DNA of 64,000 bases from Bufo bufo. Lineage: Eukaryota > Chordata > Amphibia > Anura > Bufonidae. The stretch's first letter is position 1; each line of letters starts with the position of its first letter. The position numbers and the translations under genes are program-made. Below the pieces are notes generated by a model. The model was given only the letters and a program-made list of their open reading frames with translations, searched no databases and was not told the origin of the DNA. Of this stretch, positions 11,398 to 22,068 are shown piece after piece. The stretch covers positions 302,754,622 through 302,818,621 of the forward strand of contig NC_053390.1 in assembly GCF_905171765.1 (NCBI RefSeq), written 5' to 3'.

Positions 11398-12478
11398 TGC
11401 AGCACGCCAGACCTGCAGGGTATAGCGACAGTGAGGTCACGGTATGGGCAATCGAGGGTTACTCACTTTTCTGAGGAGAACCCTGGGCAGGCATAAGACA
11501 GTGAAAGGAGAGGCAGACACTAGTTCCTCTGGGGCAAACTCTGTAGTTAGGGACCAGGCCTGATGGTATGTGAGGTGCCCTGGATGTTGTAGGTGTTTTG
11601 AGTGCCTTAGGTAAGGTCCCTTTAAGGATCGTGACGCCAGTGCCTGTAATGGTGGCACACCGATTTGTAGGAGTAGTAATAGAGTACGCAGTTGGTAAAC
11701 CAAACGTTGCTTTACTTGGTGAAATAGTCCAACTTTTTACATACAGTTGCAGTGGTATATATTGCAGTCCTTTATCATACGAAATGCACAGCAGGTTTCA
11801 ATCTTGCAAGATACTTGGAGGGCAAACAGTTAATGCTTTGCAGTGCAATGCTGCTCTATCCCCACAGCTATTCTAGCTGGCTGGATCCCAAGGCCCGGAT
11901 GCCTAATTGCTGGCTTAAATCCTTGGTATAAAATCCTTCCTCCAGTATTGGCACTTGCTTAAGGTTACAATACCTTCTTTTCCTAGCTGTCTTCACTGCT
12001 GCATTTGAAAGGTGGCTGCAGGTTTCTCCCAGGAGGTGCTGTCCTACTACTGGGGTATCTCATCTGTGTTGGCTGGATGACTGGTCTCCAGGCAGGCTGT
12101 ACTCTTCCTAGCCTCCTAGGGCAACTAGAAACCAGGACTATCTAGCTGCATGTCAGGAGGAGGCTCTCAGCATATATCGGGCTGGTGCCTTCTCACTTCT
12201 GTCTCCACAGACTCCTGACTATGACCTAACTCCTCCCTGTCTGGGCCTGAACATTTATACTAGGGGCTCCCTATCTCCCTCTAGAGTCTAGGATGCCTAA
12301 CTACACCCTAATAGGCCTGCTATGCATGACACAGGGGAAAACATTGCATGTAAAAACACATAGAAAATACATTAACATACATGGTCAAATATAATATTAC
12401 TGTCCCTTGTGAGTAGAAGTAACACGTCACCCAATTGACCCTTGTGTAGTGCCCACGCCTACCTAGTGGGACACTACA
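11398..12478 (-). repeat. Solo LTR (1,081 bp) inserted in the retroviral gag frame
   Basis: On the minus strand it begins TGTAGTGTCCCAC and ends GTGCTGCA, so it has TG...CA termini. It is flanked on both sides by a 4-bp duplication reading CTAT on the plus strand (11394-11397 and 12479-12482). No internal region of its own is present, so it is a solo LTR left by recombination. It is unrelated to the retroviral LTR at 13716 and probably belongs to a Gypsy-type family, from its length and 4-bp duplication. Confidence 0.85.
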
Positions 12479-12482
12479 CTAT

Positions 12483-12743
12483 CCACCCAGAAGCAAAAAT
12501 CTGATACTTGCCTTTCCTTTTGCGCCATTTTTTGGTACCGATCAGGTTTGCTACACAATTCTGAGCCTGCAGCCATGGATCAGTAGATCCCTGCATAGCC
12601 TGAAGAATGGCCACCGTGTCCTTCAACTTTGCTACTTCTTTAAAAATACTTTCCATTGCACAAAAAACAAACACCACAATGGTTGCTACAAAAAACAAAA
12701 CACTAGTACCAATTTCTAGGAGTTGTCCCAATACTTTTGGCAC
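12483..12743 (-). pseudogene. Endogenous retrovirus gag-like frame, N-terminal part
   Basis: Minus-strand frame in the same phase as 11393-10615 once the solo LTR is discounted. It contains a strongly hydrophobic segment (about 12710-12655) of membrane-spanning length, then a charged, helical stretch and a basic cluster (KKWRKRKGK, about 12530). No ATG precedes the hydrophobic part: an in-frame TAG lies just upstream and the frame opens at a GTG. The first in-frame ATG falls just after the hydrophobic stretch, so that stretch may be leader sequence. The continuous phase across the LTR shows the frame was open when the LTR inserted. Confidence 0.6.
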
Positions 12744-13694
12744 AGAACCTTTCTACACTGTAGTACCCGTATTAATTATGCCAAACAAGTCTACAATTCA
12801 GCCACAGATATACAAACATTAAGCAGAATCATCAACTATAGGACGATTTCACCACTAAACTGCCACTAATCCTCACACAATGATTCCTGTATCATACTGG
12901 TCACTGCGCTATACCATAACCAAACACTCAACTGATATCCAGCACAAAACTTATCAAAACAAAATCCAACTGTACATAGAAAGGTTACAAAAAGACAAGA
13001 TAACTATTCGACAAAACTAACTTTTCAGTTCGCTTTCCATAGTAAACTTCACTAAGATGGCCGACAAGCACATGGTAAAGATGGCCGACAAGCACATGGT
13101 CATAAAGATGGTCGACAAGCACATGGTCATCACACAGAGGAAATCAAGATAGTGTCTACAAAATCCAGCAATAAAAACAGTTTCTATATTTTCTGTTCCC
13201 TACCGCCGAAACCAGAGCAAAACCTCCACTCTGTGGGTGATTTACAGGTTAACAATATAAAAATACTCTCTAAATACTGTCTCTAATGTACAAACACTAA
13301 AACCAATTGCTGCCTCTATAAAATTGCCACTTATAAAATCACAGTAACATAAAAGTTAAGAAGTTACAAAAAAACACAATACCCTGTACTACTCATCATA
13401 CAATCTCTGTACAATCAACTCAGATCCAACAAAAATTACACAAGAGAAAAACACTTACCTTAGCCTCACACCCCTTGATGCAGCAGACAACAACCACATA
13501 CTCCAAAAGATTCTTTAAATAGATTTCTTTCTGATGTCAGCAGATTGGAGTACACAGATTTCAGTTCACAAAGAGCAAAACTTTCTCAAAAATGAGAGTA
13601 AGGAAAAGGATATTACCTTATGCCGGCCTTTGTTGCTTTTTGAAAACTAAGCTGTGTCTCCTTTAAGTTCTGCTGATAACGGGGAAAAAAATTA
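12744..13694 (-). other. Endogenous retrovirus 5' leader
   Basis: About 950 bases between the primer-binding-type site and the gag-like frame. No long frame is present. At 13054-13128 there are three direct copies of a ~24-bp block, each beginning AAGATGG on the plus strand. Confidence 0.55.
13054..13128 (+). repeat. Three direct copies of an AAGATGGCCGACAAGCACAT-type block
   Basis: Copies start at 13054, 13078 and 13105. The first two share AAGATGGCCGAC; the third has GTCGAC. The AAGATGGC core resembles the YY1 factor site, so an enhancer role in the retroviral leader is possible but untested. Confidence 0.6.
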
Positions 13695-13713
13695 CCTCCT
13701 GGCTGGCTCGCCA
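13695..13713 (-). promoter_or_regulatory. Retroviral primer-binding-type site
   Basis: On the minus strand, two bases after the LTR end (ACAACA, then GA), comes TGGCGAGCCAGCCAGGAGG. A site starting TGG at this spacing is how retroviral reverse transcription primes from the 3' CCA end of a tRNA. I cannot say which tRNA from the sequence alone. Confidence 0.65.
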
Positions 13714-13715
13714 TC

Positions 13716-14161
13716 TGTTGTAGAAAATATAAATAGTTGTAATCCGCTCGCATCAAAGTTTGTGTAAGGAAAAAGGTGAAACTCTATTCCCTCAGCCCCA
13801 GTCAGAGATAGACACATGTGTTACTATCTTGATTGAAAATTCTGAGCAACTCCTCCTTCTCCATGCCCAGCCTGTACTTTTATTTAAAAGGGGCTGGCCC
13901 AAGACAAGGATACAGGAAGTGATAGCATACAGGAAGTGATGTCAAAGGACAGGGCGGGGCAATCAATGTGGCTGGGCAGACAATGCACACGCCCCATCCC
14001 TGTATAAGGAAGGATGAGTCATGTCCATTGTCTGATCAGCCAGGTGGCCGCCCACCCCCCATCACTGTCAGCATGGACCTCATTCAATACTGCTCAAAGG
14101 TGATCAGTATCTAATAAAGATCATTCTACTGGTTCCCATAGGTTTGAAATTATCTGCGAGA
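13716..14161 (-). repeat. Endogenous retrovirus 5' LTR (~446 bp)
   Basis: The minus-strand LTR ends ...TCTACAACA at 13716 next to the primer site. Its likely start is TGTCTCGCAG at 14161. It contains an AATAAA polyadenylation signal on the minus strand near 13880 and a weak TATA-like stretch near 14005. The outer boundary is inferred from the TG...CA rule; the partner 3' LTR is not in the window, so it cannot be confirmed here. Confidence 0.65.
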
Positions 14162-14640
14162 CATTGCTACGGCTATTGTCAGTATACGGTACTAGTATAC
14201 CGACAAGGCAGATATGCATGTCTTAAAAGCAGATATGTCTCCAAGCCCATGAGAAGGTTTTCATACTGACTGTTTTACCACTGGTCCCGATTCAGCCAAA
14301 GTACCCTCTGCTAGAGCGCTCTTTGGCTAAATCAGACACAGGGAGACAGATGACAATCTATAAAAACACACCCACATCCTAAAGTAAAATGTCCGCATAG
14401 TAAAATTTCCACAACACTAGGGACGAGACATTTCCAGGGTCCAATCTGAGGTCCAACACGAGACAAACTGTTCCGCATAGAAGTTTCCCACAGGCAGTCT
14501 CTAGAGATGAATTGAGGAAGTCAGAGGTCATGCGCAGGTGGTCTGGAAGAATGTGAACAGCAACATACACCCGGGTTGTTAAAACAACATTGGGCACTGA
14601 CCAGCCAGGGAGATCATCTCTTAAACTATCACCTCTTAAA
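14162..14640. other. Unassigned flank
   Basis: No gene, repeat or terminal motif could be supported here beyond short chance frames. Confidence 0.4.
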
Positions 14641-14844
14641 CTAGAGTTTTTGTACAGGGATATTTCCCGTCAGCGGCCGGTGTAGCGAATAAGATGCGCG
14701 TACGTTCGGCCGCGTAACCCTTTGCGAATCTCCTCTCAAGCGTGCACGCGGACGCTCAAGCGGTCCAGCATGCGATCACGTTGACACGGACGCCGGAACT
14801 GCGTCCGCCCGCAAAGGAGTCGGAACCGAAGATTCTGCAGACAC

Positions 14845-16720
14845 ATGCGTGACCTGTCCCGCTACTCAAATGGGGCCCCCCGCAGGCCGAACCCCACGAG
14901 AATCCCGGGGGGCCACAGGACCGCGAAACAGGAGAGTGTCTTACAGCGACACCAGCAACTTGGCCAGGTTACACCGCTTCCGCCTCCACGTTCTCACGCC
15001 GCTGGTCCTGCGACAACGTCCACCTCTGCCTCGTCATCCTCCACCGTGTCCTCAGCTTCCACTGCAGGGACATTTCACAGCTACCACATGTGCAGGGCAC
15101 GCCAGTGTCACGCTGTTTTGCACCTGGTTTGCCGGGGAGAACGGAGTCACATAGGGGAGGAACTGCTACATGTGATTAATCAGGAAATCGAATCCTGGCT
15201 TTCTCCACAACAACTGAAAATCAGAACCATGGGGACCGATAATGGGAAAAACGTGGTCTCGGCGCTGCGTCAAGGAAAGCCCAGCCATGCGACCTGCATG
15301 GCACACGTGTTCAAGCGGTTCCTGAAGTCTTCCACCCATCTGCAAGGCATCCTAAAAATGGCCAGGAAACTTGACATGCACTTCAGCCACTTGTACACTG
15401 CAAAGCACACCCTCCTTGAGCTGCAGCGGACAGAACGGTATCCCCCAACATAGGCTCATATGCAACGTTTCCACCGGTTGGAATTCCACCCTCCATATGT
15501 TGGATCTACTATGCGAACAGTGAAAGACCATCAACGATTTCTTGATGATCCAAGTGGATAGGAGTACTCCCTTGTGTAACTTCGATGTCAGCCAGTGGCA
15601 GCTCATGCGTGACACCTGCCGTTTGCTCAGGCCCATTAAGGATGCCACCTTCTTTGTCAGTCGCCAGGTCTACGGGTTGAACGATATCATTCCACTGCTT
15701 CAGGTCTTGGAACAGATGCTGGTAAATATGGCTGGTTAGGGGACTGGAGATGTGGCACCTAGATCTCACGGCCACATGAGCCCTGTGGGGGCTGAACAGG
15801 AGGAGGTGGAGGATATGGACATTGGAGCACAGAAAATATGTAGTGAAATGAGTGGTTTTTCAACTTAGGTGACAGGAGAGGAGAAGTAGGAGGAGCAGGA
15901 CCAGCCTGAGGAGCTACAGTTTTTGTACAGGGATGAGGAAGACGAGGCAGAGCACCCTGACACACCGTGGCAGTATGCAGTGCAGATGGAGGCAGGGAGT
16001 CTCTCTGAGTCACTTGCACAAATGGCCCGATGCATGCTCACTTGCTTGCGTAGTGACAGCCGAATTGTCACCATTCGGCAGAGGGATGAGTTCTGGCTCT
16101 CCACCTTGTTGGACCCTCGCTACCGGTCCAAAATAGGGGTCTTTTTTACACCCACTGAAAGGGAGGAAAAACGTAACTACTAAAGAGACATCCTACTGTA
16201 TGTAGTTGGTTGGCAGCTGCCTATCTGCGCCATTGTCGATCCTCTCGCAGGTCAGATCGGGGGAGCACTCTGCGCTCATGTTCCTCCTTCATGGCTGCTG
16301 TGGCAGGGTGGGGGGAAGGAGCAGTTCCAGCTCCATCAACAGCAACTTGAGTCTAGAGTCGCTGATGAGCAGCTTTCTTCACCCGCATAGTGTAGAAACT
16401 ACTCACCAGCAGCAAAAGCTGGACCTGGAGCAGGACCTGAACCAGCCGGTGGTCACATACTTGGACAGCACCTTGCCAGTCATCATTTAAGATCCGCAGG
16501 ACTACTGGGCAACCAAACTGGATTTGTGGCTGCAACTGGCCGAGTTTTCCCTGGAAAAGCTGTCCTGCCCGGCCAGTAGTGTGGCATCAGCGCAGGTGTT
16601 TAGTGTGGCGGGGGCCATAGTTAGCCCAAGAACTCGCTTGTCCACCAAAAATGTGGAGAGACTGACCATTGTCAAGATGAATCAGGTGTAGATCAGCCAG
16701 GATTTCCACACACCAATGCC
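14845..16720 (+). pseudogene. hAT transposase pseudogene 1
   Basis: Decayed plus-strand transposase of a hAT DNA transposon. A Ser/Thr-rich linker is followed by the catalytic region with the Asp motif GTDNGKNVVSAL (about 15235-15270) and the cysteine/histidine motif CMAHVFKRF. Later pieces in other frames carry further core (15542-15739), the LDPRYRSKIG motif (about 16110) and the C-terminal dimerisation region with FSVAGAIVSPRTRLS (about 16600-16645). A functional protein would bind the terminal repeats and cut and paste the element as a dimer. At least three frame changes, plus stops at 15451-15453 and in the last segment, make it inactive. No BED zinc finger was found at the N-terminus. 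The left terminal repeat is not identified; the unit probably begins near 14640. Confidence 0.88.
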
Positions 16721-16739
16721 TGATGCATCAGATTAGACC

Positions 16740-17230
16740 ATCTCCACACAGTCACCGGGTCACTCTGTGGTATCCTCATGCTGCTGCTGTTGCCATCTCC
16801 ACACTATGTCACTTTGCCGCTCTGTGGCCTCCTCATTCTGCCGTCACCTCCTGACTCTGCCATTGTGCCGCTGTGTGGGCTCCTCATGCTGCCACCACCT
16901 CCTGACTCGGTCATTGTGTCGCTCTGTGGCCTCCTCATGCTGTCACCACCTCCAAATTCTGTCATTGTGCCACTCTGTGGCCTCCTCCTGATGATGATGC
17001 TGCCGCCACCTCCTGACTCTGTCATTGTGCCGCTCTGTGGCATCCTCATGCTGCCGCCAGCTCCTGACTCTGTCATTGTGCCATTCTGTCGCCTCCTGAT
17101 GATGCTGCTGCCGCCACCTCCTGACTCGGTTGTTGTGCCGCTCTGTGGTCTCCTCATGCTGGTTCCACCTCACCAAAATGTCATAGGGCCACTCTGTGGA
17201 CTTCTCATGCTGTTCCAACCCTCCCCACTT
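16740..17230 (+). repeat. ~51-60 bp minisatellite in the hAT-1 3' region
   Basis: Seven or eight imperfect units of the form CTCCTCATGCTGCCGCCACC followed by TCCTGACTCTGTCATTGTGC and a short link. Most are 51 bp, with 57- and 60-bp variants. Because most lengths are multiples of three, a proline-rich frame runs through the array on the plus strand and a complementary one on the minus strand. I regard both as by-products of the repeat. The array starts just after the transposase pseudogene. Confidence 0.85.
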
Positions 17231-18404
17231 CATAACTGGGCCACTATTTTGCCTTTCGGCCTGGCTGACATCATCATTTATTTGACCCTTCTTCTGATCT
17301 GTCAGAAGGAAGGAAAAATTAGACGCACAACGGATCCTGTCTGTGTAGTAGCTGTAAGGCCTGTATGGTCCCATCAGAATTGGCTTATAATTTGGTAGCC
17401 AAAAGCAGGAGTGGGTTAGTGTTAAGCGCAAATATTAGAATAGCGAATTTTAATCTCGAATATCGGCACTTTGAGAATTCGCGAATATTTAGAATATAGG
17501 GATATATATTGGTAATTTGGAATATTCTAGATTTTTTTTTCATCAGTAACCTCCCTTCTTGCTTGTGGGCCAATGAGAAGGCTGCAATGTCTTTGTCTGA
17601 GCTTAGCAGCATCCCTAGCAACCAATAGGAAAGTTACCTACCCCTTTAGTATATAAGAACCTCCCCAGCAGTCACTGTATGGAGTTTTTTTGCAGATCTG
17701 AGAGAGACAGCAGTGTTATTGCTGTGCTCTCTGCTTTCCTGTGTCATTAAATTAGATAGTTAGTTAGTTAGTTAGCTTATATATATAATACAGATAGTTA
17801 GTGGGAGATAGTCAGTGTAGGTTAGATAGTGATATAGTGTAGCTGATATGTTCTGCTGTCTATACATACATGCTACATACATAGTGCTGTATGTATGTAT
17901 GTATGCTACATACATACTCTGGTAAGGTGAACAGAAAAGTGTATGGTAAAGTCCTGGAAGGGGTATATATCCCACCCAGCTTCCTCAACGGGGTGAGGTA
18001 AACAAAATCCAGAAGGTTAAAATGGTCTCAGCAATGTGTAGGTTGCTGAGACAGTTTTGTTAAGTTTATGGGCTGGATTTTATTGGACTGGGAGAAGGTA
18101 GGCTTGGTAGGGGGACCTCCCCAGTCCACCCCATTCCGGGGCAGATTTTACCCTAGCCTGAGGATCTCCAGCTGAAGCCAGCTGGGATCATTAAGGGGAA
18201 ATAAATCACAGTCCAGGCTGTCAGTCTGGGGAGAGTAATGCCTGGAGAAAGTCTGGGAAGATGGCTGCCCTGCTGGTTAGAGAAGCCAAATTCCTCTGAA
18301 CCCTTGTTCAATAGGTGAGCTAGGATCTTCACTGTATTAGCCAGAGCCCAGACGGGCAGGTGTTTATTTTGGTTTATGTTTTGTAGTGCTGGACCTTCAC
18401 CTTA

Positions 18405-20089
18405 GGCCTCATGCACACGACCGTTGTGTGCATCCGCGGCCGTTGTTCCGTTTTCTGGTTTTTTTTCACGGACCCATTGACTTTCAATGGGTCAGTGGAA
18501 AAATCGGAAAATACACCGTTTTGAAGCCGCATCTGTGATCCGTGTTTCCTGTCCGTTGAAAAAATATGACCTGTCCTATTTTTTTGCCGGACAACGGTTC
18601 ACGGACCCATTCAAGTCAATGGGTCCATGAAAAAACACGGATGCACACAAGATTGCCATCCGCGTCCGTCATCCTTGTCCGTAGGCTACTTTCACACAGA
18701 CGGATCCGTCTGCATAAAAGCTTTTTAGATCTGATATTTTACTTCGTGAAAACTCAAATCCGACAGTATATTCTAACACAGAGGCGTTCCCATGGTGATG
18801 GGGACACTTCAGGTTAGAATATACTAAAAGAACTGTGTACATGACTGCCCCCTGCTGCCTGGCAGGTGCTGCCAGGCAGCAGGGGGCAGACCCCCCCTCC
18901 CTCCCCTGTATTTAACTCATTGGTGGCCAGTGCGGCCCTCCCTCCCTCCCCTGTATTTAACTCATTTGTGGCCAGTGCAGCCGGCCCCCCCTCCCTCCCT
19001 TGTATTTAACACATTGGTGGCCAGTGCGGCCGGCCCCCCTCCCTCCTTCCCTTGTATTTAACACATTGGTGGCCAGTGCGGCCGGCCCCCCCTCCCTCCC
19101 TTGTATTTAACACATTGGTGGCCAGTGCGGCCGGCCCCCCCTCCCTTCCTCCCCTAATTAAAATGACCGACCCCCCATCATTGGTGGCAGCGGAGAGTTC
19201 CGATCTGGCCACCAATGTGTTAAATACAAGGGAGGGAGGGGGGGCCTTCCGCACTGGCCACTAATGTGTTAAATACAAGGGAGGGAGGGGGGGCCGGCTG
19301 CACTGGCCACCAATGTGTTAAATACAAGGGAGGGAGGGGGGGCCGGCCGCACTGGCCACCAATGTGTTAAATACAAGGGAGGAGGGGCCGGCCGCACTGG
19401 CCACTAATGTGTTAAATACAAGGGAGGGAGGTGGGGCCGGCCGCACTGGCCACCAATGTGTTAAATACAAGTGAGGAAGGGGGGGCCGGCCGCACTGGCC
19501 ACCAATGAGTTAAATACAGGGGGGGGAGGGAGGGGGGGTCTGCCCCCTGCTGCCTGGAAGCACCTGCCAGGCAGCAGGGGGCAGTCATGTACACAGTTCT
19601 TTTAGTATATTCTAACCTGAAGCGTCCCCATCACCATGGGAACGCCTCTGTGTTAGAATATACTGTCGGATCTGAGTTTCACGATCTAACTCAAATCCGA
19701 TGGTATATTCTAATATAGAGGCGTTCCCATGGTGATGGGGACGCTTCAAGTTAAAATATACCATCGGATTGGAGAAAACTCAGATCTGATGGTATATTAA
19801 TAGGGACTCCTGACTTTACATTGAAAGTCAATGGGGGACGGATCCGTTTGCAATTGCACCATATTGTGTCAACGTCAAACGGATCCGTCCCCATTGACAT
19901 GCATTGTAAGTCAGGACGGATCCGTTTGGCTCCGCACGGCCAGGCGGACACCAAAACGACTTTTTTTTCATGTCCATGGATCCTCCAAAAATCAAGGAAG
20001 ACCCACGGAATAAAAAACGGTCACGGATCACGGAACAACGGAAATCCGTTTTGTGGACCGCAAAAAAAAACAGTCGTGTGCATGAGGCC
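18405..20089. mobile_element. TTA-type MITE (PIF/Harbinger-like) carrying a palindromic minisatellite
   Basis: Terminal inverted repeats begin GGCCTCATGCACACGAC and end GTCGTGTGCATGAGGCC, flanked by TTA on both sides (18402-18404 and 20090-20092). A 3-bp TTA/TAA target fits the PIF/Harbinger superfamily; the assignment is inferred from ends only. At 1,685 bp it is long for a MITE because its centre holds a fold-back minisatellite. Confidence 0.8.
18766..19666. repeat. ~900-bp palindrome with opposed ~49-bp minisatellites
   Basis: The left outer arm (18766-18905) is repeated in reverse complement at about 19530-19666. Between the arms, five ~49-bp units (landmark TGTATTTAAC, from 18907 to 19102) run forward, then a ~70-bp spacer, then seven units of the same repeat in reverse (landmark TAAATACA, 19221 to about 19511). 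Each unit pairs with units of the other half, so the region could form a very long hairpin or cruciform. Confidence 0.88.
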
Positions 20090-20258
20090 TTACCCAGTGA
20101 GTTATAACTGGGTTATCCTGTATTGCTGGAGTGTTATAAAAGAATAAAGCAACGTTTGGACTTTAACCCTGTGGTCTGCATGAGAATCTGTCATCGCCCC
20201 TTACAATACATACATACATACATAGTGCTGTGGTGTCACAAGTTCACAACAATACTTA

Positions 20259-20607
20259 GGGTACTTTCACACTAGTGGCAGGACAGATCCGACAGGCTGT
20301 TCACCCTGTCGGATCCGTCCTGCCGCTATTTCGCCGTGCCGCCGGACCGCAGCTCTGTCCCCATTGACTATAATGGGGACGGGGGCGGAGCTCCAGTGCA
20401 GCACGGCAGTTCGCGGTGAGAGGCCGCCGGACTAAAAAGTCGGACATGCAGTACTTTTAGTCTGGCGGCCTTTCGCCGTGCACTGCCATGCTGCGCCGGA
20501 GATCCGCCCCTTCCCAATTATAGTCAATGGGGACGGAGCAGCGGTCCGGCTGCATGGCGAAATAGAGGCAGGACGGATCCGACAGGGTGAACAGTGTGAA
20601 AATAGCC
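20259..20607. mobile_element. TTA-type fold-back MITE
   Basis: Ends GGGTACTTTCACAC and GTGTGAAAATAGCC with TTA on both sides (20256-20258, 20608-20610). Sub-terminal GGATCCGTCCTGCC blocks recur inverted, and most of the element can fold back. Related ends occur at 28480-29078 and 34438-35434. Confidence 0.82.
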
Positions 20608-21072
20608 TTAGTGCACCAATAACTAATAAGTAGTCAGACCTGTTAAAATGTGAAGTTGAATGTATTGCGCCAAAATATTCGCATCATTAGTGCCGATTTC
20701 ACAATCGCGAATATATTGGATCACTCTATCTGCATATAAAGCTATTCTAATGTTCTGCCGTGCCAACCATTTTCTCCAGTCTCAGGAAACTTCTAGCAGA
20801 TTGAAAAATGCAGCTATAGTGACCCACGTCTGTATTGCACTATTGCCTAATATTACATTGCCGATTTTCGCAATCAAGAAAATAATAGCGAATTCTCGAA
20901 TTTGTGAATATATGACGAATATTCTACAAAATATTTGCGAACTATCGCAAATTCAAATATAACCCCTGCCGCTCATCACTAGAGTGGGTACAAAACACAG
21001 AAGACATGCAAATATTCCATTCACGTCTCATCTTTGTTTTAGATCCACTCCTGTTTTTTCTGGCATTAGCAA

Positions 21073-22060
21073 TAGTGATGAGCGGCAGGGGCAATATTCG
21101 AATTCGCGATATATAACAAATATTTAGGTGAATATTCGCCAAATATTAGTGATTTTGTGATATTCTTTTAGATTGCGCTACTATGCACGCACGCAATATT
21201 AGCAACATAAGTAATGAAAATGGTTGGCAGCAACTTTTGAGATAGTAAGGAAAAACTCCTGATCATGGTAAGTAATTGTACATTACAGCACTGTTTTAGA
21301 TTAAAATTCTATTCATGTCATAATAGCTTTATATGCAGATAGAGTTTTTCAAAGTATTTGAGATCGTGCAAATCGCCAGTATTGATTTGAATATTTTAGC
21401 GCAATACATACAACTTCACCTTTAATCAGGTCTGACAACATAACACTGATTGTTGAACTTAGTATTGTTGGGACATCACAGCACTATTTCTGTAGCATGT
21501 ATGTATGGACAGCAGAGAAATCTCTCTCACATGCACATTGCACATTTATTTTCCTGCCACACACTATAACCTACACTATCTAACACTAACTATCTGGATT
21601 ATATATTTCAGCTAACTATCTCTATAACCTACACTACACCCTGCAGTGGACCCTATCAGCTATTCAGCTACACAATTCCCTACTACTATCTAACACTAAC
21701 TATCTGGATTATTTATATGTGATTTGGAATGAAATTTGAAAAAGCAAAGTATTCAAGCTCCTCTCTCTCTCACATGCACCTCCACAAAATGGCTGCTGGG
21801 GATTGTCTTAATTTATATAGTGAAGAGGTAGGCAACTTTTCTATTGGTTGCAAGGGATGTTGCTAAGCTGTGACAAAGTCTTCTCATTGGCCTACAAGCT
21901 AGAAGAAGGGAGGGATGATCACCTGATGTGTACTGTGTTAAAAAAAAAAGAATATTCATCATTACGAATATATAGCACTATATTCTAAATATTCGTGAAT
22001 TCTTGAAGTGCCGATATTTGCGATAAAAATTCGTAATATGAATATTTGCGCTCAACACTA
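21073..22060. mobile_element. Non-autonomous hAT copy B (ATTCG-rich family)
   Basis: Ends TAGTGATGAGCGGCAGGGG and GCGCTCAACACTA with a perfect 8-bp duplication ATTAGCAA (21065-21072 and 22061-22068). It is 988 bp, non-coding, with AT/CG palindromic ends like copies A, C and D. It shares internal blocks with A and D, for example a CTATTGGTTGC...GGGATGTTGCTAAGC stretch. Copies A and B run in opposite orientations in the same target region. Confidence 0.92.
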
Positions 22061-22068
22061 ATTAGCAA

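Larger units (their letters stand above)
17920..20205 (+). repeat. Solo LTR split by a MITE
   Basis: Starts TGGTAAGGTG and ends CGCCCCTTACA; the two ends are nearly complementary, as in Gypsy-type LTRs. About 490 bp lie left of the MITE at 18405 and about 115 bp right of it, giving an LTR of about 600 bp. An AATAAA signal lies near 20140. It entered a CATA microsatellite of hAT copy A, so its target duplication cannot be told from the microsatellite. Confidence 0.7.
17417..20981. mobile_element. Non-autonomous hAT copy A (ATTCG-rich family), with nested insertions
   Basis: Ends are TAGTGTTAAGCGC at the left and CCGCTCATCACTA at the right, flanked by a perfect 8-bp duplication GAGTGGGT (17409-17416 and 20982-20989), the hallmark of hAT insertion. 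Sub-terminal sequence is full of AATATTCG/CGAATATT motifs. Inside lie a solo LTR (17920-20205) and a MITE (20259-20607); without them the element is about 930 bp and codes for nothing. It sits in sequence continuing the 3' region of hAT-1. Confidence 0.9.

Noticed and set aside
14379..14597. 72-codon minus-strand frame next to the retroviral LTR
   Set aside because: No similarity to a known family and no supporting signals; length is within chance.
16778..17398. 206-codon proline-rich repeat protein and its minus-strand mirror
   Set aside because: Product of a minisatellite of mostly 51-bp units in the 3' region of a dead hAT element; no start context or conserved flank.
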